64,000 nt of DNA from Rhizobium sp. 32-5/1 (GCF_029537235.1 NZ_CP120638.1:3226501-3290500), one strand, 5' to 3'; numbered from the stretch's first letter, positions 1 through 9,969 are shown. Numbers and translations: made by a program. Notes: a model not told the origin generated them from the sequence alone.

Positions 1-338
1 CCGTTCGCCAGATGTGCGGCAGCCTTTTCGCGGGTCGTGAACAGGCCGGTGCATTCCAGCGCGATATCGACGTCGCTCCAGGGCAGATCCTTGGGGTCGC
101 GGATCGCGGTGACGCGGATTGGGCCGCGGCCGACGTCGATCGTGTCGCCGGAAACCGTAACCGTACCGGGGAACTTGCCGTGCACGCTGTCGTAGCGCAC
201 GAGATGTGCATTGGTCTCGACCGGGCCGAGGTCGTTGACGGCCACGACTTCGATGTCGGTGCGGCCGGATTCGACGATGGCGCGAAGGACGTTGCGGCCG
301 ATGCGGCCAAAGCCGTTGATGGCAACTTTTACAGTCAT
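1..338 (-). CDS. gap: glyceraldehyde-3-phosphate dehydrogenase, N-terminal part (runs off the window)
   Basis: This is the first 112 codons of a type I NAD-dependent GAPDH, which oxidises glyceraldehyde 3-phosphate to 1,3-bisphosphoglycerate in glycolysis and gluconeogenesis. The Rossmann signature GFGRIGR sits at residues 8-14, and the following segment containing VNDLG and KFPGTV matches the family. The ATG lies at 336-338. The gene is downstream of tkt on the same strand with a 72 bp gap, the usual rhizobial tkt-gap-pgk order, so co-transcription is likely. The catalytic domain lies outside the window. Confidence 0.95.
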   Translation of the reverse strand, partial: MTVKVAINGFGRIGRNVLRAIVESGRTDIEVVAVNDLGPVETNAHLVRYDSVHGKFPGTVTVSGDTIDVGRGPIRVTAIRDPKDLPWSDVDIALECTGLFTTREKAAAHLAN

Positions 339-410
339 TTCAGGTCTCTCCCTGTCTAAGGTCTCGATGTGGAAAACGGAGCGCGTGGTGCCGCGCTCCG
401 AAACGGAAAA

Positions 411-2393
411 TCAGGCGAGCTTCTTTTCCGCGGCGGCGACGATCGCCTCCACGGTGATGCCGAAGTGCTTGTAGAGGTCCTTGGCCGGACCCGAGGCGCC
501 GAAGGAGTGCATGCCGACGAAGTCTCCGTCGTTACCGATGAAATAATCCCAGCCCTGGCGGACGGCGGCTTCTGCGGCAATCTTGACCGGCGCATCGCCG
601 ATGACCGACTTGCGGTACTCGTCCGGCTGTTCGGCAAAGAGTTCGAAGCAGGGAACCGAGACGACGCGCGCGGCAATGCCCTTGGCGTTCAGCTGTTCGG
701 CGGCCTTCACGGCCAGTTCGACCTCGGAGCCCGATGCGAAGATCGAGACCTTGGCGTTGTCGGCGGCGCGTAACTCGTAGGCACCTTTGGCGCAGAGGTT
801 TTCAGCGACATAGTCGAGACGCGACGGCGCAAGGTTCTGGCGGGTGAGCGCGAGGCCCGACGGGCGATGCTGCTCTTTCAGAGCCAGATGCCAGCATTCC
901 GCGGTTTCGACCGCATCTGCCGGGCGGAACATCAGAAGGTTCGGGATGGCACGGAGCGCTGCCATGTGCTCGACAGGCTCATGGGTCGGGCCGTCTTCGC
1001 CCACACCGATGGAATCATGGGTCAAAACATGGATGACGCGGATGCCCATCAGGGCTGCAAGCCGGATCGACGGACGGCAATAGTCCGAGAAGATCATGAA
1101 GCCGCCGGCATAGGGGATGAGACCCCCATGCAAGGAGATGCCGTTCATCGCGGCGGCCATGCCGTGTTCGCGGATGCCCCAATGCATGTACCGACCGGAG
1201 AAATCGGTCGGGGTGATCGACGTCATCTGGCTGGTCTTGGTGTTGTTGGACGGCGTCAGGTCGGCCGAGCCGCCCAGCGTTTCGGGCAGGGTGCCGTTGA
1301 TCACTTCGAGTGCATCTTCCGATGCCTTGCGGGTGGCGATTGCCGGAGGGCTGCCGGCCAGCTTTTTCTTGTAGGCATCCATGGCGCCATCGAGACCAGC
1401 CGGAAGTTCGCCGGCGAAACGGCGGGTGAACTCGGACTTCTTCGTCGTTTCAGTGGCGGCCAGGCGGCCATCCCAGGCCTTGTTAGCATCCACCGAGCGC
1501 GTACCGGCAGCACGCCATGCGTCGAGCACGTCTGCCGGAATGCTGAAGGCTTCGGCATCCCAGTTTAGTGCCTTGCGCGTGGCTGCGATTTCCTCAGCGC
1601 CGAGCGGCGAGCCATGCACCTTGTGCGTGCCCTGCTTGTTCGGTGCGCCGAAGCCGATGACGGTCTTGCAGGCGATGAAGGTCGGGCGGTCGGATTTGTG
1701 CGCGGCTTCGATGGCGGCGGCAATCTCATCCGGATTATGACCATCAACGCGGATCGTGTTCCAGTGCACGGCCTGGAAGCGGGCGATCTGGTCGGTCGAA
1801 TCCGACAGAGAAACGGCGCCGTCGATGGTGATGTTGTTGTCGTCCCAGAACAGCACGAGCTTGTTGAGCCTCAGGTGGCCGGCAAGGGCGATCGCCTCGT
1901 GGCTGATGCCCTCCATCAGGCAGCCGTCGCCGCAGAGCGCATAGGTGTAGTGGTCCTGCAGGTCGGAGCCGAACTCTTCGGCGAGCTTGCGCTCCGCAAT
2001 CGCCATGCCGACGGCATTGGCAATGCCCTGGCCGAGCGGGCCGGTCGTCGTCTCGATGCCGGAGGCGTGGCCGTATTCCGGGTGACCGGCGGTCTTCGAT
2101 CCGAGCTGGCGGAACTGCTTGAGATCCTCGATGGTCATGTCCTCATAACCGGTGAGGTAGAGCAGCGAATAGATCAGCATCGAGCCGTGGCCGGCCGACA
2201 GCACGAAACGGTCGCGATCCGCCCAGAGCGGCGCCTTTGGATTGAACTTCAGATACCGGGAAAAGAGAACAGTCGCCACGTCGGCAGCGCCCATCGGCAG
2301 GCCGGGGTGGCCGGAGTTTGCCTTTTCGACGGCATCCATCGAAAGGAAACGGATCGCATTTGCCATCCGGTCGTGTTTTTCGCGAGAGATCAT
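411..2393 (-). CDS. tkt: transketolase
   Basis: A 660-residue protein of normal transketolase length. It moves two-carbon ketol units between sugar phosphates using thiamine diphosphate, in the pentose phosphate (and Calvin) pathway. The ThDP/metal motif begins with GDG at residues 155-157 and ends with the NN pair near 186-187. The pyrimidine-domain REHG motif with the catalytic glutamate is near residue 407. The N-terminal SGHPGLPMG is typical. It precedes gap on the minus strand, and about 340 bp of divergent promoter region separates it from the plus-strand genes. Confidence 0.97.
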   Translation of the reverse strand: MISREKHDRMANAIRFLSMDAVEKANSGHPGLPMGAADVATVLFSRYLKFNPKAPLWADRDRFVLSAGHGSMLIYSLLYLTGYEDMTIEDLKQFRQLGSKTAGHPEYGHASGIETTTGPLGQGIANAVGMAIAERKLAEEFGSDLQDHYTYALCGDGCLMEGISHEAIALAGHLRLNKLVLFWDDNNITIDGAVSLSDSTDQIARFQAVHWNTIRVDGHNPDEIAAAIEAAHKSDRPTFIACKTVIGFGAPNKQGTHKVHGSPLGAEEIAATRKALNWDAEAFSIPADVLDAWRAAGTRSVDANKAWDGRLAATETTKKSEFTRRFAGELPAGLDGAMDAYKKKLAGSPPAIATRKASEDALEVINGTLPETLGGSADLTPSNNTKTSQMTSITPTDFSGRYMHWGIREHGMAAAMNGISLHGGLIPYAGGFMIFSDYCRPSIRLAALMGIRVIHVLTHDSIGVGEDGPTHEPVEHMAALRAIPNLLMFRPADAVETAECWHLALKEQHRPSGLALTRQNLAPSRLDYVAENLCAKGAYELRAADNAKVSIFASGSEVELAVKAAEQLNAKGIAARVVSVPCFELFAEQPDEYRKSVIGDAPVKIAAEAAVRQGWDYFIGNDGDFVGMHSFGASGPAKDLYKHFGITVEAIVAAAEKKLA

Positions 2394-2731
2394 GACTGTT
2401 CCGCTTAAGTTCGGTTGTCAGGGAACGGTCTCTATCCTCCAAGACCGTATGAGAAGCGGCTGACACATAGCAGGTGCTTCGACGGTGTCAATAAAAACGG
2501 CCCTTTTCAAGCGGTTTCGGCGGTCTATTCGGGGGTGGCGCAGGCGTGTTCGCGCCCATGGGACTGGAACCATGCGAATCGATTTAAAAGCTGTTGATCC
2601 ACAGCTTCCATGAGCCGGGCGACGGCAGGGCGTTGTTGACGCTTGCCGATTGGGTTTAATAGTGTGATTGGCTGGAAACACAGGTGAAGCGCGTCGATTC
2701 GAGTGTTTGCGGCGTGCGTCGGGAAAGAGTG
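2394..2731. other. divergent intergenic region between tkt and the DUF4164-like gene
   Basis: No convincing gene is present in these 338 bp. There is a 7 bp inverted repeat at 2588-2594/2601-2607 (AAGCTGT...ACAGCTT). A weak promoter-like TTGACG lies at 2636-2641, with TAATAG at 2657-2662 at a shorter spacing than ideal. It must hold the tkt promoter on one strand and the zapA-cluster promoter on the other. Confidence 0.5.
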
Positions 2732-3004
2732 ATGGCGGCAGGTAAGACAGTCAAATCGGCGATCGAGGAGTTGCGCAACGCCGTGACGGGTCTCGACAAT
2801 GCCATTGACAGCCGTCTGGACCGCGAACGGGACAGGGGCGAGATCGAGGGCGAGGTTCGCCGCGTCAATACCGACCGGTCGCGGCTTGCCCAGGAACTCG
2901 ACCAGTCGCAGTTTCGGGCCAATCGCCTGGAAGAGGTTAACCGCGAAGTCTCGCGCCGTCTGGTGACGGCGATGGAAACGATCAGGGCCGTGCTGGACCG
3001 CTAG
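2732..3004 (+). CDS. small coiled-coil protein, DUF4164-like
   Basis: A 90-residue, highly charged, almost entirely helical protein made of Glu/Arg/Leu heptads, so a coiled coil is expected. I chose the ATG at 2732, which follows a GGGAAAGAG ribosome-binding site; an upstream in-frame ATG at 2684 lacks one. It sits 46 bp before zapA on the same strand. In rhizobia a DUF4164-type protein commonly precedes zapA, which hints at a division-related or structural role. That role is inferred from context only. Confidence 0.75.
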   Translation: MAAGKTVKSAIEELRNAVTGLDNAIDSRLDRERDRGEIEGEVRRVNTDRSRLAQELDQSQFRANRLEEVNREVSRRLVTAMETIRAVLDR

Positions 3005-3050
3005 GATTAGCCGACTGGTTCAGGCCCGCATGCAGGTTCAGGTGACGTGA

Positions 3051-3428
3051 ATGGCGCAAGTAACTGTTATGATCGACGGCAAGGCCTATCGCATGGCCTG
3101 CGAGGAGGGCCAGGAGCCGCACCTGACGGAACTCGCCGGTCGTTTCGACCAGTATGTCGGCCATCTGAAGACGCAGTTCGGTGAAATCGGTGATCTGAGG
3201 CTGACCGTCATGGCCGGGATCATGGTGATGGACGAACTGAGCGAAGTGAACCGGAAGCTGAAGAGCCTCGAAGCCGAGACCGACAATCTGAAGCGCGCCC
3301 GCGATTCTGTCCTGTCCGATCACGTCAAGACCGAGGAAGCACTAGCTTTGGCGCTGTCGGAGGTGACCACGCAGATCCACGGCATCGCCGCCAAGCTCAA
3401 TGGCCTGCCGGCAACGGTTGCCAACTGA
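3051..3428 (+). CDS. zapA: cell division protein ZapA
   Basis: A 125-residue ZapA-family protein that binds and bundles FtsZ filaments at the division site. The N-terminal beta-strand segment (VTVMIDGKAYRMAC) is followed by a helical region and a long C-terminal coiled coil of about residues 60-95, the family layout. It lies directly downstream of the DUF4164-like gene and directly upstream of the 6S RNA candidate. This mirrors the enterobacterial order zapA-ssrS-ygfA, with the cyclo-ligase about 1.3 kb further on. Confidence 0.92.
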   Translation: MAQVTVMIDGKAYRMACEEGQEPHLTELAGRFDQYVGHLKTQFGEIGDLRLTVMAGIMVMDELSEVNRKLKSLEAETDNLKRARDSVLSDHVKTEEALALALSEVTTQIHGIAAKLNGLPATVAN

Positions 3429-3464
3429 AATTGCACAAGTCTGCCATCAGCACTGGCGGAACCT

Positions 3465-3625
3465 GCTGAAGCACTCTATATTCAACGTGCGGTCTGCGCT
3501 CCTCGACAGGAACCACAATCCCTGGGGCCATACTCGATCCAAAGGGAGCTGTCCCTGGCCAGGCCCGTGGGCTTGGACATATGGCACCCACCTACGTTTG
3601 TAGGCACCCAGGATCGTAAAAAATC
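3465..3625 (+). ncRNA. ssrS: 6S RNA candidate
   Basis: The ~160 nt after zapA have no plausible ORF but strong self-complementarity. The apical hairpin is AGGGA-GCTG-TCCCT around 3541-3554. CCTGGG near 3520 pairs with CCCAGG near 3607, and CGATCC near 3535 pairs with GGATCG near 3611. A CCTAC-GTTT-GTAGG hairpin lies near 3592. Synteny with zapA and the downstream 5-formyl-THF cyclo-ligase gene matches the ssrS locus of other proteobacteria. 6S RNA binds the housekeeping RNA polymerase holoenzyme in stationary phase. The ends are approximate; an Rfam covariance search was not possible. Confidence 0.62.
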
Positions 3626-3891
3626 CATCGGTTGCGTGGATCGCACTTTTTCTTTTGATTTCAATGATTTCGGTTCTAGAAGAGCTAAATTAATGCCGAT
3701 AAATCAAAATTTGATCTGCGGAATTTAATACGGTGAAGTCCAAAACCTAAAGCCGGCTTGCGGTTATCATTAAGACGGTCATCGCGGAACCCACTTGCTG
3801 CTGGACGCCTACGCTTCCGCCAAAGCTTAACCGAGATTTTTACCAAGAATGCGTGAGCCTATTCCGTATTCGAAATTGAATATATCAATTT

Positions 3892-4122
3892 CTACCTGGC
3901 GCGGGTTTTGATTTTCAAAAGCCTCTTTTTGGGCTGAATGACTAATACCACAGCAATCGCCGCAACCGCCAAAATCAACGCATTGATGCCTGTTGCTACG
4001 CTAAGAAACGCGGATATCAATACCGCACCGCACATGTAAAGCGGAGTTGAAAATGGACCTACGAAAAACCCCCAACGGAATTCGCGGCAATGGTGATGCC
4101 ACCTAACGTGCTTAAGTCCCAT
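3892..4122 (-). CDS. small hypothetical membrane protein
   Basis: A 76-residue protein I do not recognise. It has a His/Trp/Arg-rich N-terminus, two hydrophobic stretches (about residues 24-41 and 45-62, probable membrane segments) and a strongly basic C-terminus. A good ribosome-binding site, GAGGGGAGG, sits a few bases before the ATG. The surrounding 3640-3890 is noticeably more AT-rich than the rest of the window and holds nothing else I can identify. No function can be assigned. Confidence 0.55.
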   Translation of the reverse strand: MGLKHVRWHHHCREFRWGFFVGPFSTPLYMCGAVLISAFLSVATGINALILAVAAIAVVLVIQPKKRLLKIKTRAR

Positions 4123-4245
4123 CAGGAACCTCCCCTCACTTTTCTACAAGCATTATTGTGGTGGTCCTTAAAGATCGGTGTAGCCTGGGTTTCGGTTTCC
4201 AGTCCCTCGCGGCAAAGCAGGCAGAAATGCCACGCATAGTCCCGC

Positions 4246-4464
4246 TCAGGAAATCAAATCCATCCTTGCGGCGCGAAAGATGGCTTCGGCGACATTGTCG
4301 GCCTGCAGCTTTGCCATCGCCTGGGTGAAGGCGGCGTCGATGCGGTCGTGGGGGATGTCGGTTTCGCGGGTGATGTCTTCGCGGGTCCGGCCACGGGCCG
4401 CCAGTGACAGGCAGCGCAGTTCCAGAGGGTCGAGTTCGTGAAGCATCTTGTCCTTCATGGACAT
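4246..4464 (-). CDS. small LuxR-type helix-turn-helix protein
   Basis: A 72-residue protein that is essentially a single GerE/LuxR-like DNA-binding domain. LDPLELRCLSLAARGRT matches the start of that fold, and the recognition region follows at about residues 26-55. There is no sensory domain. Two ATGs six bases apart are possible starts (4464 or 4458), with GGAG upstream. It lies between the small membrane protein and the divergent cyclo-ligase gene. It may be a stand-alone regulator; the target is unknown. Confidence 0.7.
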   Translation of the reverse strand: MSMKDKMLHELDPLELRCLSLAARGRTREDITRETDIPHDRIDAAFTQAMAKLQADNVAEAIFRAARMDLIS

Positions 4465-4733
4465 GCCGGGCTCCGTCTTCTGTCAGTGCAAACTTCCCGT
4501 CAAGGAGAAGCAGAGCGCACTCTTTCAATCATTGAAATCCTGTGCACCTTTGGCACAGCCAGCAGCCGGGAAGGAAGCAGAACCCTGTACCATGCTGAAC
4601 AGGCCCTTAATGCTGTGCCATTTAGGACAACCACGCAAAACGGTCGCAAAAAGTTTCAGATGGGGCGGTAGCGTGGTTTCAATCCTATCGTGCTTTGCTC
4701 TAGGAAAGACGCTGATCTTCGAGGAGGAACGCC

Positions 4734-5309
4734 ATGACAAATCCGAGGGAAGAAAAAGCTGTCATCCGCAACGAGCGGCTGGCGCTGCGGGATGCGCTTT
4801 CGCCGGAGCAGCGCATCGAAGCGAGCCTTGCCATGCTGGAACATGCCGGCGATCAGCTTGCCTTCGAACCCGGACAGGTGATCTCCGGCTTCTGGCCGAT
4901 CCGCTCCGAGGCCGATATCCGGCCGCTGATGGCGCGGCTGAAGGCGCGCGGCGCCCGCCTCTGCCTGCCGGTGGTGATGGACCGCGAGACTATTATCTTT
5001 CGCGAACTCGTGACCGGCGCGCCCGCGGTCAAGACTGGCTTCGGCACCACCGGACCTGGACCGGAGGCGGCGGTGCTTAATCCCGAAATCCTGCTCGTGC
5101 CGCTGTCTGCCTTTGACGCGCAGGGCAACCGGATCGGCTATGGCGCCGGGCATTACGACCGGGCGATCACCCGTCTGCGCGAGAAAGGCCTGGTTCCCCG
5201 GCTGATCGGGATTGCATTCGACTGCCAGGAAGTGGCATCAGTGCCGGCGGAGCCGCATGATGTGGCGCTCGAGGCGGTGCTGACGGAAAGCGGTCTCAGG
5301 GTTTTTTAG
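4734..5309 (+). CDS. fau: 5-formyltetrahydrofolate cyclo-ligase
   Basis: A 191-residue enzyme of normal family length. It converts 5-formyl-THF plus ATP to 5,10-methenyl-THF in the cytoplasmic one-carbon pool. The family signature GYGAGHYD lies at residues 135-142, and an ATP-binding basic N-terminus (REEKAVIRNERLALRD) is present. GGAGG precedes the ATG by 5 bases. In many bacteria this gene follows zapA and 6S RNA, as it does here apart from two small intervening genes. The next gene starts 13 bp downstream, so the two are probably one transcript. Confidence 0.93.
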   Translation: MTNPREEKAVIRNERLALRDALSPEQRIEASLAMLEHAGDQLAFEPGQVISGFWPIRSEADIRPLMARLKARGARLCLPVVMDRETIIFRELVTGAPAVKTGFGTTGPGPEAAVLNPEILLVPLSAFDAQGNRIGYGAGHYDRAITRLREKGLVPRLIGIAFDCQEVASVPAEPHDVALEAVLTESGLRVF

Positions 5310-5322
5310 AGCAGGATAGAAT

Positions 5323-6147
5323 ATGCGGCTTTTGTTTCTGGGCGACATGGTGGGCAAGACCGGCCGAACGGCAGTCTGGAACCGGTTGCCCGGCCTGATC
5401 AGTGACCTGAAGCTCGATTTCGTCATCGTCAACGGCGAAAATGCCGCCGGCGGTTTCGGCATCACCGAGGACATCTTTCTCGAAACGATCAACGCCGGTG
5501 CCGATGTCGTGACGACCGGCAATCACGTCTGGGACCAGAAGGAAGCCGTTTCTTTCTGCGAGCGTCACGACCAGTTCCTGCGGCCCGCGAATTATCCGGC
5601 TGGCACGCCTGGCCGCGGGTCCAATCTCTATTTCGCCCGTAACGGCGCCCGCGTCCTCGTTGCCAATGTCATGGGCCGTGTCTTCATGCACCCGGAGCTC
5701 GATGATCCCTTCAAGGCCGCCGAGGCGATTCTCGCAGCCTGCCCGCTGAAGGAACAGGCCGACGCGATCATCTTCGATTTCCATGCGGAAGCCACCAGCG
5801 AAAAGCAGTGTTTCGGCCATTTCGTCGATGGGCGCGCCAGCTTTGTCGTCGGTACGCACACCCATGTTCCGACAGCCGACGCGCAGATCCTGAACGGCGG
5901 CACGGGCTATATGTCTGACGCCGGCATGTGCGGCGATTATGATTCTTCGCTCGGCATGGAAAAAGAAGAGCCGCTCAACCGCTTCATCTCCAAGATGCCG
6001 AAGGGCCGCTTCGAGGCGGCGCATGGTCCCGCGACAATCTGCGGTGTCGGCGTCGAGATTTCTGACCGCACCGGTCTCGCCGAAAAGATCGCCCCGCTCA
6101 GGATCGGTCCGCGGCTGGCGGAGACGATTCCGGAGTTTTGGCGGTAG
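5323..6147 (+). CDS. YmdB-family metallophosphoesterase (TIGR00282 type)
   Basis: A 274-residue protein of the YmdB phosphodiesterase family, whose Bacillus member hydrolyses cyclic nucleotides. Metal ligands are visible: FLGDMVG (D8), NGENAAGG near residue 39, GNHVWD near 67, and the GTHTHVPTAD loop near 184. Length and motif order match the family. It starts 13 bp after the cyclo-ligase gene and is probably in its operon. The alphaproteobacterial substrate is not established. Confidence 0.9.
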   Translation: MRLLFLGDMVGKTGRTAVWNRLPGLISDLKLDFVIVNGENAAGGFGITEDIFLETINAGADVVTTGNHVWDQKEAVSFCERHDQFLRPANYPAGTPGRGSNLYFARNGARVLVANVMGRVFMHPELDDPFKAAEAILAACPLKEQADAIIFDFHAEATSEKQCFGHFVDGRASFVVGTHTHVPTADAQILNGGTGYMSDAGMCGDYDSSLGMEKEEPLNRFISKMPKGRFEAAHGPATICGVGVEISDRTGLAEKIAPLRIGPRLAETIPEFWR

Positions 6148-6235
6148 CCGCGTCCGTATGCTCAGAAATCAGAATGAAGAGATCGTAATAACGCAATCGT
6201 GAGCGCTGGCGGCGCTTTGAGGCTGGACGGGGCAA

Positions 6236-7120
6236 GTGGCTCGCCTATCCTTCGCATCTGCAAAACCCTTGGGTGAGGTGCATGATGCCGCAATCTTTGC
6301 CTCCGTCTTCGCCGCAATCACACTGCTGCATATGGTGGCTGCCGGATCGGCTTATGCACAGGACGCACGGCCACCCGTCAGCCAGTGCCAGGCGATTGCC
6401 CAGGCCGTTCCCAACGTCTTGTTCGCCAGTTTCAAACCCGATGCTGCTTTTCCCGTGCAGGCGGCAGCCGAAGAGGTAACCATCACCTATGCGGGGCATT
6501 CAACATTCGTGATCGAGACGCCCGGCGGCATTTCCATCGCCACGGATTTCAACGGCTGGTACGGGGGTGAGACACCGCCGACCGTCGTGACGATGAACAA
6601 GGCGCATTCCAGCCACTATACGCTTGCGCCGGACCCTGCGATCAAGCATGTGCTGCGTGGCTGGAGCGATGATGCCAATCCGGCGGATCACGATGTCGTC
6701 GTGGGTGATGCCTATATCCGCAATGTGACGACGGACATCCGCGGGGGCTATGGTGGCGCCATGGAGCCGAACGGCAATTCGATCTTCATCTTCGAAGTGG
6801 CGGGGCTGTGCATCGGGCATCTGGGCCATCTGCATCACGAGCTGACCGACAGCCACTATGCCGAGATCGGCCGGCTGGATGTCTTGATGGTGCCGGTCGA
6901 TGGTGGTTTGACCATGGGAGCCGAAAGCATGAGCCGGGTGGTGACGCGGCTGCGCTCAGCGCTGATCCTGCCGATGCACCGGCGTGGTCCGCCGATCGAC
7001 AATTTTCTGCAGATGTTTGGTGAAAGCTTCGACCGCAGCTTTGCCGACACAACCAATGTCAGGGTGTCATTGCGTTCCTTGCCAAAGAAGCCGCTGATTT
7101 ATATCCTCAAGGGTGTGTAG
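6236..7120 (+). CDS. exported MBL-fold metallo-hydrolase
   Basis: A 294-residue protein starting at GTG, with a hydrophobic signal segment of about residues 24-42 ending at an AYA-QD cleavage site, so probably periplasmic. The mature part begins the beta-lactamase-like fold with ITYAGHSTFVIE and TDFNGWYG. The active-site HSSHY and GHLGHLHHEL segments replace a canonical HxHxDH, as in UlaG-like members of the superfamily. The substrate is unknown. Shorter starts at TTG 6269 or GTG 6278 are possible. Confidence 0.8.
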   Translation: MARLSFASAKPLGEVHDAAIFASVFAAITLLHMVAAGSAYAQDARPPVSQCQAIAQAVPNVLFASFKPDAAFPVQAAAEEVTITYAGHSTFVIETPGGISIATDFNGWYGGETPPTVVTMNKAHSSHYTLAPDPAIKHVLRGWSDDANPADHDVVVGDAYIRNVTTDIRGGYGGAMEPNGNSIFIFEVAGLCIGHLGHLHHELTDSHYAEIGRLDVLMVPVDGGLTMGAESMSRVVTRLRSALILPMHRRGPPIDNFLQMFGESFDRSFADTTNVRVSLRSLPKKPLIYILKGV

Positions 7121-7136
7121 CAGCTGGATTGTTTTT

Positions 7137-7640
7137 ATGAGATTGCACCTGATAGCCTGCCTTGCCGGGTTTTTCGCCGCGACGACGGCTCTTGGCCAAG
7201 GCGCGCCGGCGCCGCGCATGCCATCGGCAGACGGCAGTGCCGTCAAGACGCCGGAGGTGGAGCCGCAGCCTCAAACCAAGACGCGCTCCATCGGCGGTGG
7301 GAAACAGGAGCAGTTCGTGCTGCCGTCCGGAAACATCGGCTGCATCTATACGCCGGAAGGCGGCACGCCGACCTATCGCCCTTTGGATGGCGGGCCGGAA
7401 CTTGCCTGCGACCGGGTGGAGCCGCGCTATGTCCGCGCGACGCTTTCGGCAAGCGGCCCGGCGAGCCTTGACCGACAGGTCGGCGATGCAAGCTGCTGCT
7501 CGGCGACGTCAGTGCTGGATTATGGCCAGACCTGGCGGCAGGGGCCGTTCAGTTGCACCTCGACGCGCACGGGCCTGACCTGCGAGCGCGAGGACGGCCA
7601 TTCCTTCTTTCTCAGCCGCCGGCGGATCGACGCCAACTGA
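7137..7640 (+). CDS. secreted protein, DUF6636-like
   Basis: A 167-residue protein with an N-terminal signal peptide (hydrophobic residues 3-20, cleavage after ALG). The core contains QFVLPSGNIGCIYTP, resembling the DUF6636 signature, and several cysteines that could form disulfides. I chose the ATG at 7137 because the resulting signal peptide is clean; an in-frame ATG at 7113 overlaps the previous gene. It follows the exported hydrolase by only 16 bp and is likely co-transcribed with it. Function is unknown. Confidence 0.75.
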   Translation: MRLHLIACLAGFFAATTALGQGAPAPRMPSADGSAVKTPEVEPQPQTKTRSIGGGKQEQFVLPSGNIGCIYTPEGGTPTYRPLDGGPELACDRVEPRYVRATLSASGPASLDRQVGDASCCSATSVLDYGQTWRQGPFSCTSTRTGLTCEREDGHSFFLSRRRIDAN

Positions 7641-7725
7641 AAAGCGTGCCGCCCTGCTGGACGGACGGCGGCAATGAAACTATAAGGCGCCATCTCAAAA
7701 AGAAGACGATTTTTCGGAGGGCGCC

Positions 7726-8472
7726 ATGGCCGGCCATTCACAGTTCAAAAACATCATGCACCGCAAGGGCCGTCAGGATTCCGTGCGGTCGAAAATGTTC
7801 TCCAAGCTGGCGCGCGAAATCACCGTCGCGGCAAAGGCCGGCCTGCCGGACCCGTCGATGAATGCGAGCCTGCGTCTGGCGATTCAGAATGCCAAGGCGC
7901 AGTCTATGCCGAAGGACAATATCGACCGGGCCATCAAGAAGGCGTCGGGTAGCGACGGCGAGAATTACGAGCAGATCCGCTACGAAGGTTATGGCCCGGG
8001 CGGCACGGCCGTCATCGTCGAAGCGCTGACCGACAACCGCAACCGCACCGCCTCGAATGTCCGTTCGACCTTCACCAAGGCCGGCGGCGCGCTCGGCGAA
8101 ACGGGTTCGGTGTCCTTCTCCTTCGACCATGTCGGCGAGATCACCTACAAGCTGGCTGTTGGCGATGCGGACAAGGTCATGGAAGCAGCGATCGAAGCCG
8201 GTGCCGACGACGTCACCACCGATGAAGACGGCCACACGATCATCTGCGGTTTCGAGGCGCTGAACGAAGTCTCCAAGGCGCTCGAAAGCGCGCTCGGCGA
8301 AGCCGAAACCGTCAAGATCGTCTGGAAGCCGCAGAACACGATTCCGGTGGACGAAGAAAAGGCCCTCTCGGTCATGAAGTTGATCGACGTGCTTGAAGAC
8401 GACGACGACGTTCAGGCCGTCTATTCGAACTTCGAAGTCTCCGACGAGGTCATGGCCAAGCTTTCGGCCTGA
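7726..8472 (+). CDS. yebC: YebC/PmpR-family regulatory protein
   Basis: A 248-residue protein with the invariant YebC start [15 protein letters not shown] and the [18 protein letters not shown] segment. Length and domain order match the family. YebC-type proteins act as transcription regulators and, in recent work, as translation factors helping ribosomes through polyproline stretches. GGAGGG precedes the ATG. In many alphaproteobacteria yebC neighbours ruvC; here ruvC lies 1.7 kb away, with a cupin and an oxidoreductase between. Confidence 0.95.
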   Translation: MAGHSQFKNIMHRKGRQDSVRSKMFSKLAREITVAAKAGLPDPSMNASLRLAIQNAKAQSMPKDNIDRAIKKASGSDGENYEQIRYEGYGPGGTAVIVEALTDNRNRTASNVRSTFTKAGGALGETGSVSFSFDHVGEITYKLAVGDADKVMEAAIEAGADDVTTDEDGHTIICGFEALNEVSKALESALGEAETVKIVWKPQNTIPVDEEKALSVMKLIDVLEDDDDVQAVYSNFEVSDEVMAKLSA

Positions 8473-8560
8473 ACCATCCACCGTCATTGTCTGTCGGTAT
8501 CGGCGGCGCGCGTTCGGCGGCCGGACGATAGTGTCCGGTTTTCTGAAGAGGATATTGATC

Positions 8561-8911
8561 ATGCAGACTGTGACGAAACTTGCAAAGCCGGTTCCGGCAG
8601 ACGGCGATCCGGCGACTTTGGACGGCTGGGTAATCGTTGCGGGCGCGCCGACGATGAAGACCTGGGCGCTGCACACGGCATCCGACGGTTCGATGGTGTC
8701 AGGCTATTGGGAAGCCACACCCGGCACCTATCACGCGACCTACACTGCCTATGAGTTTGTGCATCTGATTGCCGGCAAGATCATCATTACCCCTGACGGA
8801 GGCACGCCCGTTACCGTTGAAGCGGGCGATGCCTTCGTTGTCGAAGCCGATTTCAAGGGCACCTGGGAAATCATCGAGCCGGTGCGCAAGCATTTCGATT
8901 TCAAGGTCTGA
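8561..8911 (+). CDS. cupin-domain protein
   Basis: A 116-residue single-domain cupin of the DUF861 type. The motif TYHATYTAYEFVHLIAGK and the second strand pair ITPDGG...VEAGDAFVVEADFKGTWE are visible. I start it at the ATG at 8561 after GAAGAGG; the reading frame is open further upstream, but that segment overlaps the end of yebC. No metal or substrate can be assigned. A strong terminator follows at 8945. Confidence 0.85.
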   Translation: MQTVTKLAKPVPADGDPATLDGWVIVAGAPTMKTWALHTASDGSMVSGYWEATPGTYHATYTAYEFVHLIAGKIIITPDGGTPVTVEAGDAFVVEADFKGTWEIIEPVRKHFDFKV

Positions 8912-8944
8912 GAGCAGGCCTTTAGCCGAGATCGCGTTTGTTGA

Positions 8945-8969
8945 GCCCCGGAGTGATCCGGGGCTTTTT
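8945..8969 (+). terminator. Rho-independent terminator after the cupin gene
   Basis: A perfect 8 bp stem (GCCCCGGA, loop GTGA, TCCGGGGC) is followed directly by TTTTT. It ends exactly at the stop codon of the convergent oxidoreductase gene. Confidence 0.9.
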
Positions 8970-9969
8970 ACGCCGCCTTCTGCATCTGTTGCTGTGCAGC
9001 CGCAAACAGCCGCACGGATTTCAGGCGGGCATCCATGTCGAAGATCGGCATGGAAATGATGAGTTCGTCGGCAGCGGTCTGGTCGAGAAAGCGGGCGATC
9101 TTCGTGCGGATTGTCTCCGGTCCGCCGACGACCGCGTATGTCATGGCGTGATCGACGAAAATCTGCTCCTGATCGCTCCAGAGACCGTCCATGCTTTCGA
9201 CCGGCGGCGGGAACTGGCCGCGGGCATTGCGTCGCAGCGCCACGAAGGACTGTTGCATCGAGGTGAACAGGTAGTCGGCCTCCGCATCGGTATCCGCTGC
9301 GACCCCCATTATGCCGACCATGGCATAGGGCTTGTCCAGATATTCCGATGGCGTGAAGCGTTCGCGGTAGATTTCCAGCGCCGATAAAAGCATGTCGGGC
9401 GCAAAATGCGAGGCGAAGGCGAAGGGAAGGCCGAGCATGCCGGCGAGATGGGCGCTGTAATGGCTGGAGCCCAGGAGCCAGATCGGCACGTTGCTGTCGG
9501 CGCCGGGCACGGCAAGCAGCGTCTGGTCCGCGTCCGCCGGTCCGAGCAGAGCCTGCAATTCGACGACATCATTCCGGAAATTATTGGCGCTCGCTTCCAT
9601 GTTGCGGCGAAGGGCGGATGCGGTGCGCATATCCGTCCCCGGCGCGCGTCCCAGACCGAGATCGATGCGGCCGGGATAGAGGGCTGCCAACGTGCCGAAC
9701 TGTTCGGCAATGACCAGCGGCGAGTGATTGGGCAGCATGATGCCGCCGGAGCCGACACGGATCGTCTTGGTGCCGGCGGCGACATGGGAGATGACGATCG
9801 AGGTTGCAGCGCTTGCAATACCTTTCATCCCGTGATGTTCGGCCAGCCAGAAGCGGGTGTAACCCGCAGCTTCCGCCTCCTGTGCCAGTCGGCGCGAATT
9901 GGCAAGCGCCTGTCCGGCCGTGCTCCCTTGCGTGATCGGGGAGAGATCGAGAATCGAAAAGGGAACCAT
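8968..9969 (-). CDS. LLM-class flavin-dependent oxidoreductase
   Basis: A bacterial-luciferase-like monooxygenase of about 333 residues. The N-terminal [11 protein letters not shown] is the hallmark of the large LLM subfamily that carries [11 protein letters not shown] and [19 protein letters not shown] prefer the ATG at 9969 with AAGG upstream; an alternative start at 9990 would add seven residues. Such enzymes use reduced flavin and O2; the substrate is unknown. It is divergent from ruvC and convergent with the cupin gene. Confidence 0.9.
   Translation of the reverse strand: MVPFSILDLSPITQGSTAGQALANSRRLAQEAEAAGYTRFWLAEHHGMKGIASAATSIVISHVAAGTKTIRVGSGGIMLPNHSPLVIAEQFGTLAALYPGRIDLGLGRAPGTDMRTASALRRNMEASANNFRNDVVELQALLGPADADQTLLAVPGADSNVPIWLLGSSHYSAHLAGMLGLPFAFASHFAPDMLLSALEIYRERFTPSEYLDKPYAMVGIMGVAADTDAEADYLFTSMQQSFVALRRNARGQFPPPVESMDGLWSDQEQIFVDHAMTYAVVGGPETIRTKIARFLDQTAADELIISMPIFDMDARLKSVRLFAAAQQQMQKAA

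Noticed and set aside
2594..2603. TTGATCCACA, similar to a DnaA box
   Set aside because: It carries an extra base compared with TTATCCACA and no further boxes or AT-rich unwinding region lie nearby, so an origin is not supported.
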